NCBI RefSeq assembly: GCF_003367355.1
Contig: NZ_CP031413.1
Coordinates: 1,592,921-1,656,920, forward strand
Direction of reading: 5' to 3'
DNA length: 64,000 nucleotides
Source: Lysobacter sp. TY2-98
GTDB lineage: Bacteria; Pseudomonadota; Gammaproteobacteria; Xanthomonadales; Xanthomonadaceae
This document shows, one piece after another, positions 52,778 through 61,211 of the stretch; position 1 is the first letter of the stretch; each line of letters opens with the position of its first letter. The notes under the pieces were generated by a model that worked only from the letters and a program-made list of their open reading frames with translations, searched no databases and was not told the DNA's origin. Made by a program: the position numbers and the translations under genes.

Positions 52778-54052
52778 TTATTTATTGAAGATTATTTCGA
52801 GCTGGTGGGCGGCCTCTTCGGAAAGAGGGGCTTTCGTAGACTCCTTCAGCTTAGCGCTCGCGATCAGCGACTCAACGTAGTGCTGCTCCTGCTGAAGCGC
52901 ACGACGCGCGTCTTCGTCCACTTCGATCCCCGCTACCCCACCGCTAGTCACGAGCTGATAGGCCATCTCCAGCGCCTCGGTGTTTTCCTGCGTCTCAATG
53001 ACGTGGAGTTCGGCGTACCCATTGCCTACAGGAACGAGCCTGGCAATTCGGAGGTGCTGAAGATTTTGGTACTGCTCCCGAGCTTCCGTCGTCGCGCGAC
53101 CCAATTTACCGTGGTGCTTCAGCTGGCCGATGATCGCCGCCGGATTGCGCACCGCAAACTCCCTCGGCAAGTACTGCCCCTGACGGATTGCCGCAACGAT
53201 CGCCATTGCGCGCTCGTAAATTTCGCGCTTCGAACCCGCCAACGCAGCGCTTCCCGGTGTGGGCGTGAACATGAAGTGGTTCTCGCCCGAGTGCGACGTA
53301 ACGATCGTCGGCGGCCGGACAACACCATCGCCGGCCAACCGCTGCAATATCGCGATCTCGTCAGCCGTCAGATTCGAATTCCCCTTCTTCGAAGCGGCCT
53401 CGAGCACTGACAACGGCACGCCCTGATTATTTCGCAACTCCTGCAGAACCCTTTGGACGCCCTTTGCGCCGGACTTCGCCACTGCGTCGGCGAAGATGTC
53501 GGCGTTCTCCGTGAAATAGGCAGGGCTGAGTAGAAGATCTTTACCGCGATGCCGATTCTTCTTGATGTAGCCACCGTCAACGCCCAAGGACACTGCACGG
53601 TCGAAACGCCGACTGTCGGCACCCACCGCATTGCGCAGCGCATCCAACTTATCTGGCGACTTGGCAAGCCGCCGCAACAGCTCGACCGAAAGCTGCTCGG
53701 TCTCATTCAGACCGACGTCCGCGGCGTACTCGCCTATCGTTTCGTACAGACTCTCGTAGTACGGCACATCGGGCACGACCTTGTCGATTGTCCGCCCAGT
53801 TGTCGCCAGCTTTACAAACTCGACCTCGGCCAGCATCTCGACGACCGCCCGCAGCGCGAGTGGGCTGATATCCAAGAAATGACTAGCGACAAGCTTGAGC
53901 TTTTCGTAATCGATGGTGGGCAGACCCTGAATATGAAGGGCTAGCCGAACCGCGCTACCGACCAGCGTCAGCTGTTCAAAGTCGTCGACGACCTTGTTCG
54001 CTAACCCCGTCTGGATCTCATGGCACCGAACCGCGAGTTCTTTGTTATCCAT
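52778..54052 (-). CDS. HTH-rich protein of the nuclease pair, unknown family
   Basis: The product is 424 residues. Most of it is predicted helical with several winged-HTH-like units (LKLVASHFLDISPLALRAVVEML, QLSVELLRRLAKSPDKLDALRNAV, GVPLSVLEAASKKGNSNLTADEIAILQRLAGDGVV, AIIGQLKHHGKLGRAT). No catalytic motif was seen. It is the first gene of a two-gene unit with the downstream nuclease-like gene, one base apart. It may be the DNA-recognition or sensor component. The icmF 3' copy lies immediately upstream. Confidence 0.7.
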   Translation of the reverse strand: MDNKELAVRCHEIQTGLANKVVDDFEQLTLVGSAVRLALHIQGLPTIDYEKLKLVASHFLDISPLALRAVVEMLAEVEFVKLATTGRTIDKVVPDVPYYESLYETIGEYAADVGLNETEQLSVELLRRLAKSPDKLDALRNAVGADSRRFDRAVSLGVDGGYIKKNRHRGKDLLLSPAYFTENADIFADAVAKSGAKGVQRVLQELRNNQGVPLSVLEAASKKGNSNLTADEIAILQRLAGDGVVRPPTIVTSHSGENHFMFTPTPGSAALAGSKREIYERAMAIVAAIRQGQYLPREFAVRNPAAIIGQLKHHGKLGRATTEAREQYQNLQHLRIARLVPVGNGYAELHVIETQENTEALEMAYQLVTSGGVAGIEVDEDARRALQQEQHYVESLIASAKLKESTKAPLSEEAAHQLEIIFNK

Positions 54053-54090
54053 GCCCCCGTCCTTGAATAACTCGGCTGCCGCTTAGGCCA

Positions 54091-54655
54091 TCACATATTC
54101 CGCCTGTACTCCCCACCCACCTCATACAGCGCATGGCTGATCTGCCCCAGCGAATGCGTCTTCACCGCCTCCATCAGCGCCTCGAATACGTTGCGGCGCT
54201 CGCGGGCGGTCTTCTGCAGGAAGCGTAGGCCGTCCCCTGCCCGCGCGTTGCGGTTGCCCTGGTAGCCGGCGACGTTGCTGATCTGCTGGCCCTTCTCTTC
54301 CTCGGTCGAGCGGATCAGTTCGATCTCGGTGGCGACGTCGGAGTGGCCGTCCTTGCCGAGGAAGGTGTTGACGCCCACCAGCGGCAGCGAGCCGTCGTGC
54401 TTCTTGTGTTCGTAGTACAGCGACTCTTCCTGGATCTTGCCGCGCTGGTACATGGTGTCCATGGCGCCCAGCACGCCGCCGCGCTCGCTGATGGCTTCGA
54501 ACTCCTTGTAGACGGCTTCTTCGACGATGTCGGTGAGCTTGTCGACGATGAAGCTGCCCTGCCAGGGGTTCTCGTTGAAGTTGAGCCCCAGCTCCTTGTT
54601 GATGATCATCTGGATCGCGACGGCGCGGCGCACGCTTTCTTCCGTCGGCGTGGTG
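54091..54655 (-). pseudogene. duplicated 3' fragment of icmF
   Basis: The segment encodes the last 188 codons of the IcmF mutase (from [10 protein letters not shown] to GEYRRNM and a TGA stop). From 54093 to 54655 it appears identical, base for base, to 57589-58151 at the 3' end of the intact gene. It has no start codon of its own with a ribosome site; an open frame that reads in from the repeat upstream gives a chimeric start only. It is a non-functional remnant and marks one end of a duplication or insertion. Confidence 0.92.
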
Positions 54656-54658
54656 TAG

Positions 54659-54704
54659 AAAAAGGGTCGGGTCCAATTCTCAAGAAATGAGCCTGACCCT
54701 TTTT
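54659..54704. repeat. hairpin repeat at the icmF breakpoint
   Basis: AAAAAGGGTC (54659-54668) and GACCCTTTTT (54695-54704) form a perfect 10-bp stem around 26 bp. It belongs to the dispersed repeat group and starts three bases after the icmF duplication ends. Confidence 0.75.
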
Positions 54705-54854
54705 TACTCGTGTTGGTGCACTGCGACGAGGCCATCGACAAAAACCGTTAGCCACTGGAAATACAGCTAGACCGAACCCTACCTGCAGATCGCGACAACG
54801 CAACCGCCAACGCGCGCCGGAGTCAATGACGGGGCAGATTCCCTATCCATTGGA

Positions 54855-54920
54855 AGCGAACCTGACCCCATTTCCAGTCGGGCTCAAGGCCGCAGAAAAT
54901 GAACCCAACCCCATTTCCGG
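54855..54920 (+). repeat. dispersed CTGACCCC repeats, copies 14-15
   Basis: AAGCGAACCTGACCCCATTTCC and ATGAACCCAACCCCATTTCC lie 46 bp apart directly downstream of the HEPN gene, ending 4 bp before its stop codon. Confidence 0.7.
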
Positions 54921-54923
54921 AAC

Positions 54924-56258
54924 TCAATACAACACCAGCTCTTTGCGCCCATACCACAACTTGCCATTCGGAATCCCGATCATTCCGAACGCGATCTGCT
55001 CTAGGGTGGGGAGCAGAAATTCTTCTATGAGTTGCGAAATCTCTGCGCTCAGAGACTGAGACGTCAAGTGAAACTCTGTCTCTTTGTTATGAACGATCGA
55101 ATTTCGCACTATGTAGACAAGCTTCGCGTAATTGCCGTGCACGCGTTGTCCTGAGAAATCGGACGCACTTTTTTCATACCCCAGCCGCTGCAGGGCGCTA
55201 TTAATTGCAGCGGAACCATGGGCCGCCACCAATGCGCTCCAGGTGTCGCGGACCAGCTTCCCGTACTTAACGACACTCGTCGCATGTAGGTCAAAAGCCG
55301 TTTCGAACAGCTTTTCTAACGCAGGCAATTCTTTCAGGCTAACCGAGTCGTAAAGCCGACGAAAATCTCGGATTGAAAACATAGAGCCGTTTCTCTGCCG
55401 CTCTAGGTCCACAATCGGCATCTTGAACATCAAATTTTCTATAACGTGGTATATGGTCAGATACTTCAACAGAAGCTCGTCTCTGCTGTTGTATTCGCTT
55501 AACACTCGGAGCACATCGGCCCATTGGTGGTACGCCGACTCTGCCCGGACGGAATCCTTATCCACCACGGCCGGCGTGCGACTAATACGCCGTGGCGTAT
55601 GCGTGGGCAGCCCGGCCATTGCAAGATGCAGCTCGACAAAGGCCTCAATCTCTTTAATGCCGAGTTGAGGATTTGATTTTTTGACTACCGCACAGGGGCA
55701 AGTGACAACCGGCTCTGCGACCGCTAAGGCCGCAAGAAAGGCGAAAGCCAGCTCTTGCGAAGCTGCAGCGGACGCAAGCCCCGCCTCAAAGGTCGCAAGA
55801 TCCCGCGAATCGAACACAACCAAGGACTCGTTGGGCTGTCGGGCGTTCTCATGAAGGAACCAGGCTGGGGCGAGCTCAACCCCAGGAATACCATGGACTG
55901 TAAACGCCGTTTCGTCGACGTCAGCCGCATCCAGTACAGGGGCATGATTTACGCACAGCCAGCCTGCGACGCAGCAGAATGCAATTAACAAATCGCGGCG
56001 AAAATCCGGGAAAGTAGGGAACCTTCTACCAAACTCGTCAAGTGCAACCGCAATCTCGCCCCACCTGCCAAGAAGCGCACGGCCAGCTTTTGCGCCGGCA
56101 ACCTCCGCCCCAAAATTTCGCAACGTTTCGGTCAGGGTGACGAACTCGTCTTGGGCGGGCCCGACAAGCCCTGCAGCAAAGGTCTCAGCGGCTGGCGAAT
56201 CCGAGAGATGCGTAATCTGCGCATACAACCAATCGTATAGAACCTCGTACTTCTTCAC
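54924..56258 (-). CDS. protein with C-terminal HEPN-type RNase motif (effector candidate)
   Basis: The product is 444 residues from GTG 56258, which overlaps the TGA of the upstream gene (GTGA) and is preceded by GGAGG; an ATG at 56288 is in frame but lacks the spacing. The N-terminal 200 residues are helical with a hydrophobic patch (LIAFCCVAGWLCV). The C-terminal third has the HEPN pattern: a helix with LLLKYLTIYHVIENLMF, then YAKLVYIVRNSIVHNKETEF, where Arg385-N4-His390 is the RxxxxH active-site motif of HEPN ribonucleases. Such domains act as toxins in abortive-infection systems. It is encoded with the ParB/DGQHR-like gene, in low-GC DNA. Confidence 0.75.
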   Translation of the reverse strand: MKKYEVLYDWLYAQITHLSDSPAAETFAAGLVGPAQDEFVTLTETLRNFGAEVAGAKAGRALLGRWGEIAVALDEFGRRFPTFPDFRRDLLIAFCCVAGWLCVNHAPVLDAADVDETAFTVHGIPGVELAPAWFLHENARQPNESLVVFDSRDLATFEAGLASAAASQELAFAFLAALAVAEPVVTCPCAVVKKSNPQLGIKEIEAFVELHLAMAGLPTHTPRRISRTPAVVDKDSVRAESAYHQWADVLRVLSEYNSRDELLLKYLTIYHVIENLMFKMPIVDLERQRNGSMFSIRDFRRLYDSVSLKELPALEKLFETAFDLHATSVVKYGKLVRDTWSALVAAHGSAAINSALQRLGYEKSASDFSGQRVHGNYAKLVYIVRNSIVHNKETEFHLTSQSLSAEISQLIEEFLLPTLEQIAFGMIGIPNGKLWYGRKELVLY

Positions 56259-57478
56259 GCCGCCTCCATAGCGAAATACTTGCGCCAATGGAGGTTGCTC
56301 GAAGGGTTATGCAGAAGACTCAACGTGGCATTGAAGACAGCAAGTCGATTTACATTTCCGATGTTTATCTTGCTGAGATCCAGACTGTTTCGTGTAGATT
56401 CAAATTCTGAAAGCCTTAAAGCTTTCGGGTTGGCTTTAAGTGTGGCGATGAACTTTTTGAAGGGAAACTCTCTGGAGTTGGACTCGGCAAAATACGCGCC
56501 GAGCCCAGCAAACAGCCCTGAAAGCGTTACTTCCCGTCCGATCCAAAGGCGAGCGAGGTCGCCGTGCTGTTCCTCCAGAAGTGCCTCTAAGCGAACTAGG
56601 AAACGGACTGCCTCGTTGAACAATTCCGGATCGATTGCCAGCGTCGCATCTTCCTCATCATCGGAAGCACCATTGACCTCCTGGACTAGGCCTGTCGACG
56701 CAGCAACTGGCCTCCCCCTCAGGAAGGAAAGCATCGCGGTAATTAAATGAGCAAAGTGGAACTCTCCAGGTGCTCTGACTTTGCTGAACTGCGACGAACC
56801 AACCTCTTTCTCGCGAACGATTTCGAACTTGCCAGCCCCCGCTCTACGAAGAACCGGGAGTAGATTGAGGAACAGCAGCTCAAGCTGATGGCGTGTCTTC
56901 ACAGGCTTATGGCCCGCGTTGAGGATCAGCATTTTTCGGACTTCGTCAGCGGCCGTGAGGCCAGTCCATACCTCAAACCACTGGGGATTCTTCGATAAGC
57001 AGTTTCGAAGCTCATCAGCCCCGTGCTCGGAACGAAACTCCAAGACCGCCCTCAGAATCTCGGTATTCGAACTGTGCTGGCGCAGTTCGGTCGAAAACTT
57101 GCGCGAGAACGCGAAGCGCGAAAGTCCCAAGAGTTCGCTCGGATCCAGGTGCTCTGACAGCGCAAATTCAATCGTTCGCTGTATCGCGTGCAGCCTATAT
57201 GTGCGCTGCAACCCGTCCAAAATCTTAAAGTTCTCGATTGTTAGCGACGAGCCGTTTTTGGACACAGTTTTGGCGATCAACACAATAGGGGGTATGTGTC
57301 GTCGCTCAAGTACTGTGGACACAAGATGGTCCAAGTAGACGTTTGAGACGATCTCGCGCTGGACCTCGTAATCTTCATATGAAGCTGGAAGCGAGGCTAG
57401 GTAGTCGCCGAGCTTGATCGAGCATAGATAACAGGTGGCTTTTCGCTCAGACCTTTTATCCAGATATTGCGCCTTCAT
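56255..57478 (-). CDS. ParB/DGQHR (DUF262-like) domain protein, partner of the HEPN protein
   Basis: The product is 407 residues from ATG 57478, preceded by AGGAGA. It has the N-terminal ParB/sulfiredoxin-type order: YEVQREIVSNVYLDHLVSTVL, then IPPIVLIAK, then FKILDGLQRTYRLHAIQ, where DGLQR (88-92) takes the place of the DGQHR/DGQQR motif of DndB-like and DUF262 proteins. These proteins bind nucleotides and take part in DNA modification-linked defence. The C-terminal 250 residues are helical and unrecognised. It ends in a 4-bp overlap with the HEPN gene, so the two products are probably made together. No methyltransferase or Dnd gene is present. Confidence 0.75.
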   Translation of the reverse strand: MKAQYLDKRSERKATCYLCSIKLGDYLASLPASYEDYEVQREIVSNVYLDHLVSTVLERRHIPPIVLIAKTVSKNGSSLTIENFKILDGLQRTYRLHAIQRTIEFALSEHLDPSELLGLSRFAFSRKFSTELRQHSSNTEILRAVLEFRSEHGADELRNCLSKNPQWFEVWTGLTAADEVRKMLILNAGHKPVKTRHQLELLFLNLLPVLRRAGAGKFEIVREKEVGSSQFSKVRAPGEFHFAHLITAMLSFLRGRPVAASTGLVQEVNGASDDEEDATLAIDPELFNEAVRFLVRLEALLEEQHGDLARLWIGREVTLSGLFAGLGAYFAESNSREFPFKKFIATLKANPKALRLSEFESTRNSLDLSKINIGNVNRLAVFNATLSLLHNPSSNLHWRKYFAMEAA

Positions 57479-57586
57479 TGGCTCTCCTAGACTTGGCAAA
57501 CCGTGACTGAACGCAAGCACCTGCATCGCGCATCCGTTTTCGTCAGCTATGGCCGACGAACCTGGATAGCTGCACCGCTCAGCCCA

Positions 57587-60500
57587 TTACATATTCCGCC
57601 TGTACTCCCCACCCACCTCATACAGCGCATGGCTGATCTGCCCCAGCGAATGCGTCTTCACCGCCTCCATCAGCGCCTCGAATACGTTGCGGCGCTCGCG
57701 GGCGGTCTTCTGCAGGAAGCGTAGGCCGTCCCCTGCCCGCGCGTTGCGGTTGCCCTGGTAGCCGGCGACGTTGCTGATCTGCTGGCCCTTCTCTTCCTCG
57801 GTCGAGCGGATCAGTTCGATCTCGGTGGCGACGTCGGAGTGGCCGTCCTTGCCGAGGAAGGTGTTGACGCCCACCAGCGGCAGCGAGCCGTCGTGCTTCT
57901 TGTGTTCGTAGTACAGCGACTCTTCCTGGATCTTGCCGCGCTGGTACATGGTGTCCATGGCGCCCAGCACGCCGCCGCGCTCGCTGATGGCTTCGAACTC
58001 CTTGTAGACGGCTTCTTCGACGATGTCGGTGAGCTTGTCGACGATGAAGCTGCCCTGCCAGGGGTTCTCGTTGAAGTTGAGCCCCAGCTCCTTGTTGATG
58101 ATCATCTGGATCGCGACGGCGCGGCGCACGCTTTCTTCCGTCGGCGTGGTGATGGCTTCATCGTAGGCGTTGGTGTGCAAGCTGTTGCAGTTGTCGAACA
58201 GCGCGTACAGGGCCTGCAGCGTGGTGCGGATGTCGTTGAACTGGATCTCCTGCGCATGCAGGGACCGGCCGCTGGTCTGGATGTGGTACTTCATCATCTG
58301 GCTGCGCGGCGAGGCGCCGTAGCGCTCGCGCATGGCGCGGGCCCAGATGCGGCGGGCGACGCGGCCGATGACGGTGTACTCCGGGTCCATGCCGTTGCTG
58401 AAGAAGAACGACAGGTTGGGCGCGAAGTCGTCGATGTTCATGCCACGCGCCAGGTAGTACTCGACGATGGTGAAGCCGTTGCTCAGCGTGAAGGCGAGCT
58501 GGCTGATCGGGTTCGCGCCGGCTTCGGCGATGTGATAACCGCTGATCGACACCGAGTAGAAGTTGCGGACCTTGCGATCGACGAAGTACTGCTGGATGTC
58601 GCCCATCATGCGCAGGGCGAACTCGGTGCTGAAGATGCAGGTGTTCTGCGCCTGGTCTTCTTTCAGGATGTCGGCCTGCACGGTGCCGCGCACGGTCTGC
58701 AGCGTGTAGGCCTTGATGCGCTCGTAGACCTCGGGTTCGACGACTTCATCGCCCGTGACACCCAGCAGGCCGAGGCCCAGGCCGTCGTTGCCTTCCGGCA
58801 GCGGGCCTTCATAGCTGGGCCGCACGCGGCCTTCGAACATCTTCTCGATCTTGTCGTGCGCGGCATCCCAGCGGGACTGGTCCTCGCGCAGGTACTTCTC
58901 CACCTGCTGGTCGATCGCAGTGTTCATGAACATCGCGAGGATCATCGGCGCGGGGCCGTTGATCGTCATCGACACCGACGTGCTGGGCGCGCACAGGTCG
59001 AAGCCGGAGTACAGCTTCTTCATGTCGTCGAGCGTGGGGATGTTGACGCCCGAGTTGCCGATCTTGCCGTAGATGTCCGGGCGCGGCGCCGGGTCTTCGC
59101 CGTACAGCGTGACGCTGTCGAACGCGGTCGACAGGCGCGCGGCCGGCTGGCCAACGCTGAGGTAATGGAAGCGGCGATTGGTGCGCTCCGGCGTGCCCTC
59201 GCCCGCGAACATGCGGATGGGGTCCTCGCCGGTGCGGCGGTACGGATACACGCCACCGGTATACGGGTACTCGCCCGGCAGGTTTTCCTTCTGCAGGAAC
59301 GTGAGCAGTTCGCCCCAGCCCTTGTAGGTGGGCGCGGCGATCTTCGGGATCTTCTGGTGCGAGAGCGACTCGCGGTAGTTCTCGACGCGGATGACCTTGT
59401 CGCGAACCTTGTATTCGGTGATGTCGTCGGTGATCGACTTCAAACGCGCCGGCCATTCGCGCAGCAGCTTCAGCGCTTCAGACGTGAGCGACTGCACCGC
59501 GTCGTTGTAGCGCTGGCGCAGCGTGAGCAGCGAGCGGTCGACGGTGGTTTCGGCCGCCGGCACCGGCACGGACGGCGACGGGCTGTCGGGCACGTTCGAG
59601 CCGGTGGGCTGCACGCTGGTGCCGAGCAGGTCGGCGCTGTCGTACAGGTCGAGCGCCTTCGGCAGGTGCGCGTCACCGAGTTCCTTCAACGCCTGCCACA
59701 GCGACTGCGCGCGGTCGGCGATCTCGGCCTGCGTCTCGATCTGGCGGTTGATGCCGCGGCCCTGCTCGGCGATCTCGGCGAGGTAGCGCACGCGGCTGCC
59801 GGGGATCAGCACGGTGGCGCGCGGTTCGCGCAGCGAGGTGTCGATGTCGGGCGTCCACTTCTCGCTCGGCAGCTGAAGCTTCTCGCGCAGCAGGCGGCAG
59901 AAGTTGGCGAACATCCAGCTGATGCCGGGGTCGTTGAACTGCGAGGCGATGGTGGGATAGACCGGCACATCCTCATCCGGCATCTGGAACGCGACGCGGT
60001 TGCGCTTCCACTGCTTGCGCACGTCTCGCAGGGCGTCTTCGGCACCGCGCTTGTCGAACTTGTTGAGCACGACGAGCTCGGCGTAATCGAGCATGTCGAT
60101 CTTCTCGAGCTGGCTCGGCGCGCCGAAGTCGGACGTCATGACGTACATCGGGAAATCGACGAGGTCGACGATCTCCGAATCGCTCTGCCCGATACCGGCG
60201 GTTTCGACGATGACGAGGTCGTAGCCCGTGGCCTTGAGGAAGCCGATGCAGTCGCGCAGCACGACGTTCGTCGCCGCGTGCTGGCGGCGCGTCGCCATCG
60301 AGCGCATGTAGACGCGGTTGCTGCGCAGCGAGTTCATGCGGATGCGGTCGCCCAGCAGCGCACCACCGGTGCGGCGACGGGTCGGGTCGACCGAGATCAC
60401 CGCGATGTGCATGTCGGGGAAATGCGCGAGGAAACGGTTGAGCAGTTCGTCGGTGACCGAGGACTTGCCCGCACCGCCCGTGCCGGTAATGCCCACCACC

Positions 60501-61117
60501 GGCGTCTTGCTGCCGGCCAGCTGCCACTGCTTGCGCAGGTGCGCGAGCTGCGCTTCGTCGAACGCGCCCTCTTCGATCGCGCTGAGCATGCGACCGAGCG
60601 CGATCTCGTCGGTCATCGCCGGGTGCGTGGTGTCGGGCTGGCTATCCAGGCGCGCGGCCGAGGCGCGACGGATCACGTCCTCGATCATCGCGACCAGGCC
60701 CATGTGCATGCCGTCGTTCGGGTGGTAGATGCGCTCCACGCCATAGGCCTGCAGCTCGCGGATTTCCTCCGGCGTGATCGTGCCGCCACCGCCGCCGAAC
60801 ACGCGGATGTGGCTGGCGCCGCGCTCGCGCAGCATGTCGACCATGTACTTGAAATACTCGACGTGGCCGCCCTGGTAGGACGACAGCGCGATCGCGTCGG
60901 CGTCTTCCTGCAGCGCCGCGCGGACGACGTCCTCCACCGAACGGTTGTGGCCCAGGTGGATGACTTCCGCGCCCTGCCCCTGGATCAGGCGGCGCATGAT
61001 GTTGATGGCGGCGTCGTGCCCGTCGAACAGGCTCGCGGCGGTGACGAAACGCAGCGGCGTTGCGGTCTCCGTGGCGGTGGCGGTGGTTTCGGGCAGGCGG
61101 TCGGCAGGCGAACTCAT
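57587..61117 (-). CDS. icmF: fused isobutyryl-CoA mutase (IcmF)
   Basis: The product is 1176 residues from ATG 61117 (the frame extends upstream without natural composition). The order is the IcmF fusion: an N-terminal B12-binding domain ([10 protein letters not shown], cobalt-ligating His34, with a GGGGTI loop), a G3E-type GTPase chaperone domain (Walker [13 protein letters not shown] at 209-220, then [14 protein letters not shown]), and a C-terminal methylmalonyl-CoA-mutase-type catalytic domain with the TIM barrel ([21 protein letters not shown]). It interconverts isobutyryl-CoA and n-butyryl-CoA. The last 563 bp are duplicated 3.5 kb away. Confidence 0.95.
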   Translation of the reverse strand: MSSPADRLPETTATATETATPLRFVTAASLFDGHDAAINIMRRLIQGQGAEVIHLGHNRSVEDVVRAALQEDADAIALSSYQGGHVEYFKYMVDMLRERGASHIRVFGGGGGTITPEEIRELQAYGVERIYHPNDGMHMGLVAMIEDVIRRASAARLDSQPDTTHPAMTDEIALGRMLSAIEEGAFDEAQLAHLRKQWQLAGSKTPVVGITGTGGAGKSSVTDELLNRFLAHFPDMHIAVISVDPTRRRTGGALLGDRIRMNSLRSNRVYMRSMATRRQHAATNVVLRDCIGFLKATGYDLVIVETAGIGQSDSEIVDLVDFPMYVMTSDFGAPSQLEKIDMLDYAELVVLNKFDKRGAEDALRDVRKQWKRNRVAFQMPDEDVPVYPTIASQFNDPGISWMFANFCRLLREKLQLPSEKWTPDIDTSLREPRATVLIPGSRVRYLAEIAEQGRGINRQIETQAEIADRAQSLWQALKELGDAHLPKALDLYDSADLLGTSVQPTGSNVPDSPSPSVPVPAAETTVDRSLLTLRQRYNDAVQSLTSEALKLLREWPARLKSITDDITEYKVRDKVIRVENYRESLSHQKIPKIAAPTYKGWGELLTFLQKENLPGEYPYTGGVYPYRRTGEDPIRMFAGEGTPERTNRRFHYLSVGQPAARLSTAFDSVTLYGEDPAPRPDIYGKIGNSGVNIPTLDDMKKLYSGFDLCAPSTSVSMTINGPAPMILAMFMNTAIDQQVEKYLREDQSRWDAAHDKIEKMFEGRVRPSYEGPLPEGNDGLGLGLLGVTGDEVVEPEVYERIKAYTLQTVRGTVQADILKEDQAQNTCIFSTEFALRMMGDIQQYFVDRKVRNFYSVSISGYHIAEAGANPISQLAFTLSNGFTIVEYYLARGMNIDDFAPNLSFFFSNGMDPEYTVIGRVARRIWARAMRERYGASPRSQMMKYHIQTSGRSLHAQEIQFNDIRTTLQALYALFDNCNSLHTNAYDEAITTPTEESVRRAVAIQMIINKELGLNFNENPWQGSFIVDKLTDIVEEAVYKEFEAISERGGVLGAMDTMYQRGKIQEESLYYEHKKHDGSLPLVGVNTFLGKDGHSDVATEIELIRSTEEEKGQQISNVAGYQGNRNARAGDGLRFLQKTARERRNVFEALMEAVKTHSLGQISHALYEVGGEYRRNM
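57589..58151. repeat. 563-bp direct repeat, copy 2 (copy 1 at 54093-54655)
   Basis: The segment matches 54093-54655 with no difference that I found, in the same orientation, at an offset of 3496. It is inside the intact icmF gene here. Beyond the left edge the two flanks still match imperfectly (GCTnAGnCCAT pattern), and beyond the right edge they diverge at once. Confidence 0.9.
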
Positions 61118-61211
61118 GGCGGTCGCACATCTATTTCTAAGGATGCGGCGATTGTAACAAGGCGTCCGTACGGGCCCTGCCTGCCGCGTAGGGTCGGTTA
61201 CGCTGCGCGCC

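Noticed and set aside
54093-54741. The icmF fragment read as a separate 216-residue gene beginning in the repeat
   Set aside because: Its N-terminal residues come from the hairpin repeat, it lacks a ribosome site, and it holds only the last part of the mutase barrel.
56255-57478. Assigning the DGQHR-like protein as DndB itself
   Set aside because: The motif is altered (DGLQR), the rest does not align by eye with DndB, and no dndACDE genes are present.
48826-57588. A prophage or integrative element with its own integrase
   Set aside because: No integrase, phage structural gene, tRNA target or transposase can be read in this interval.
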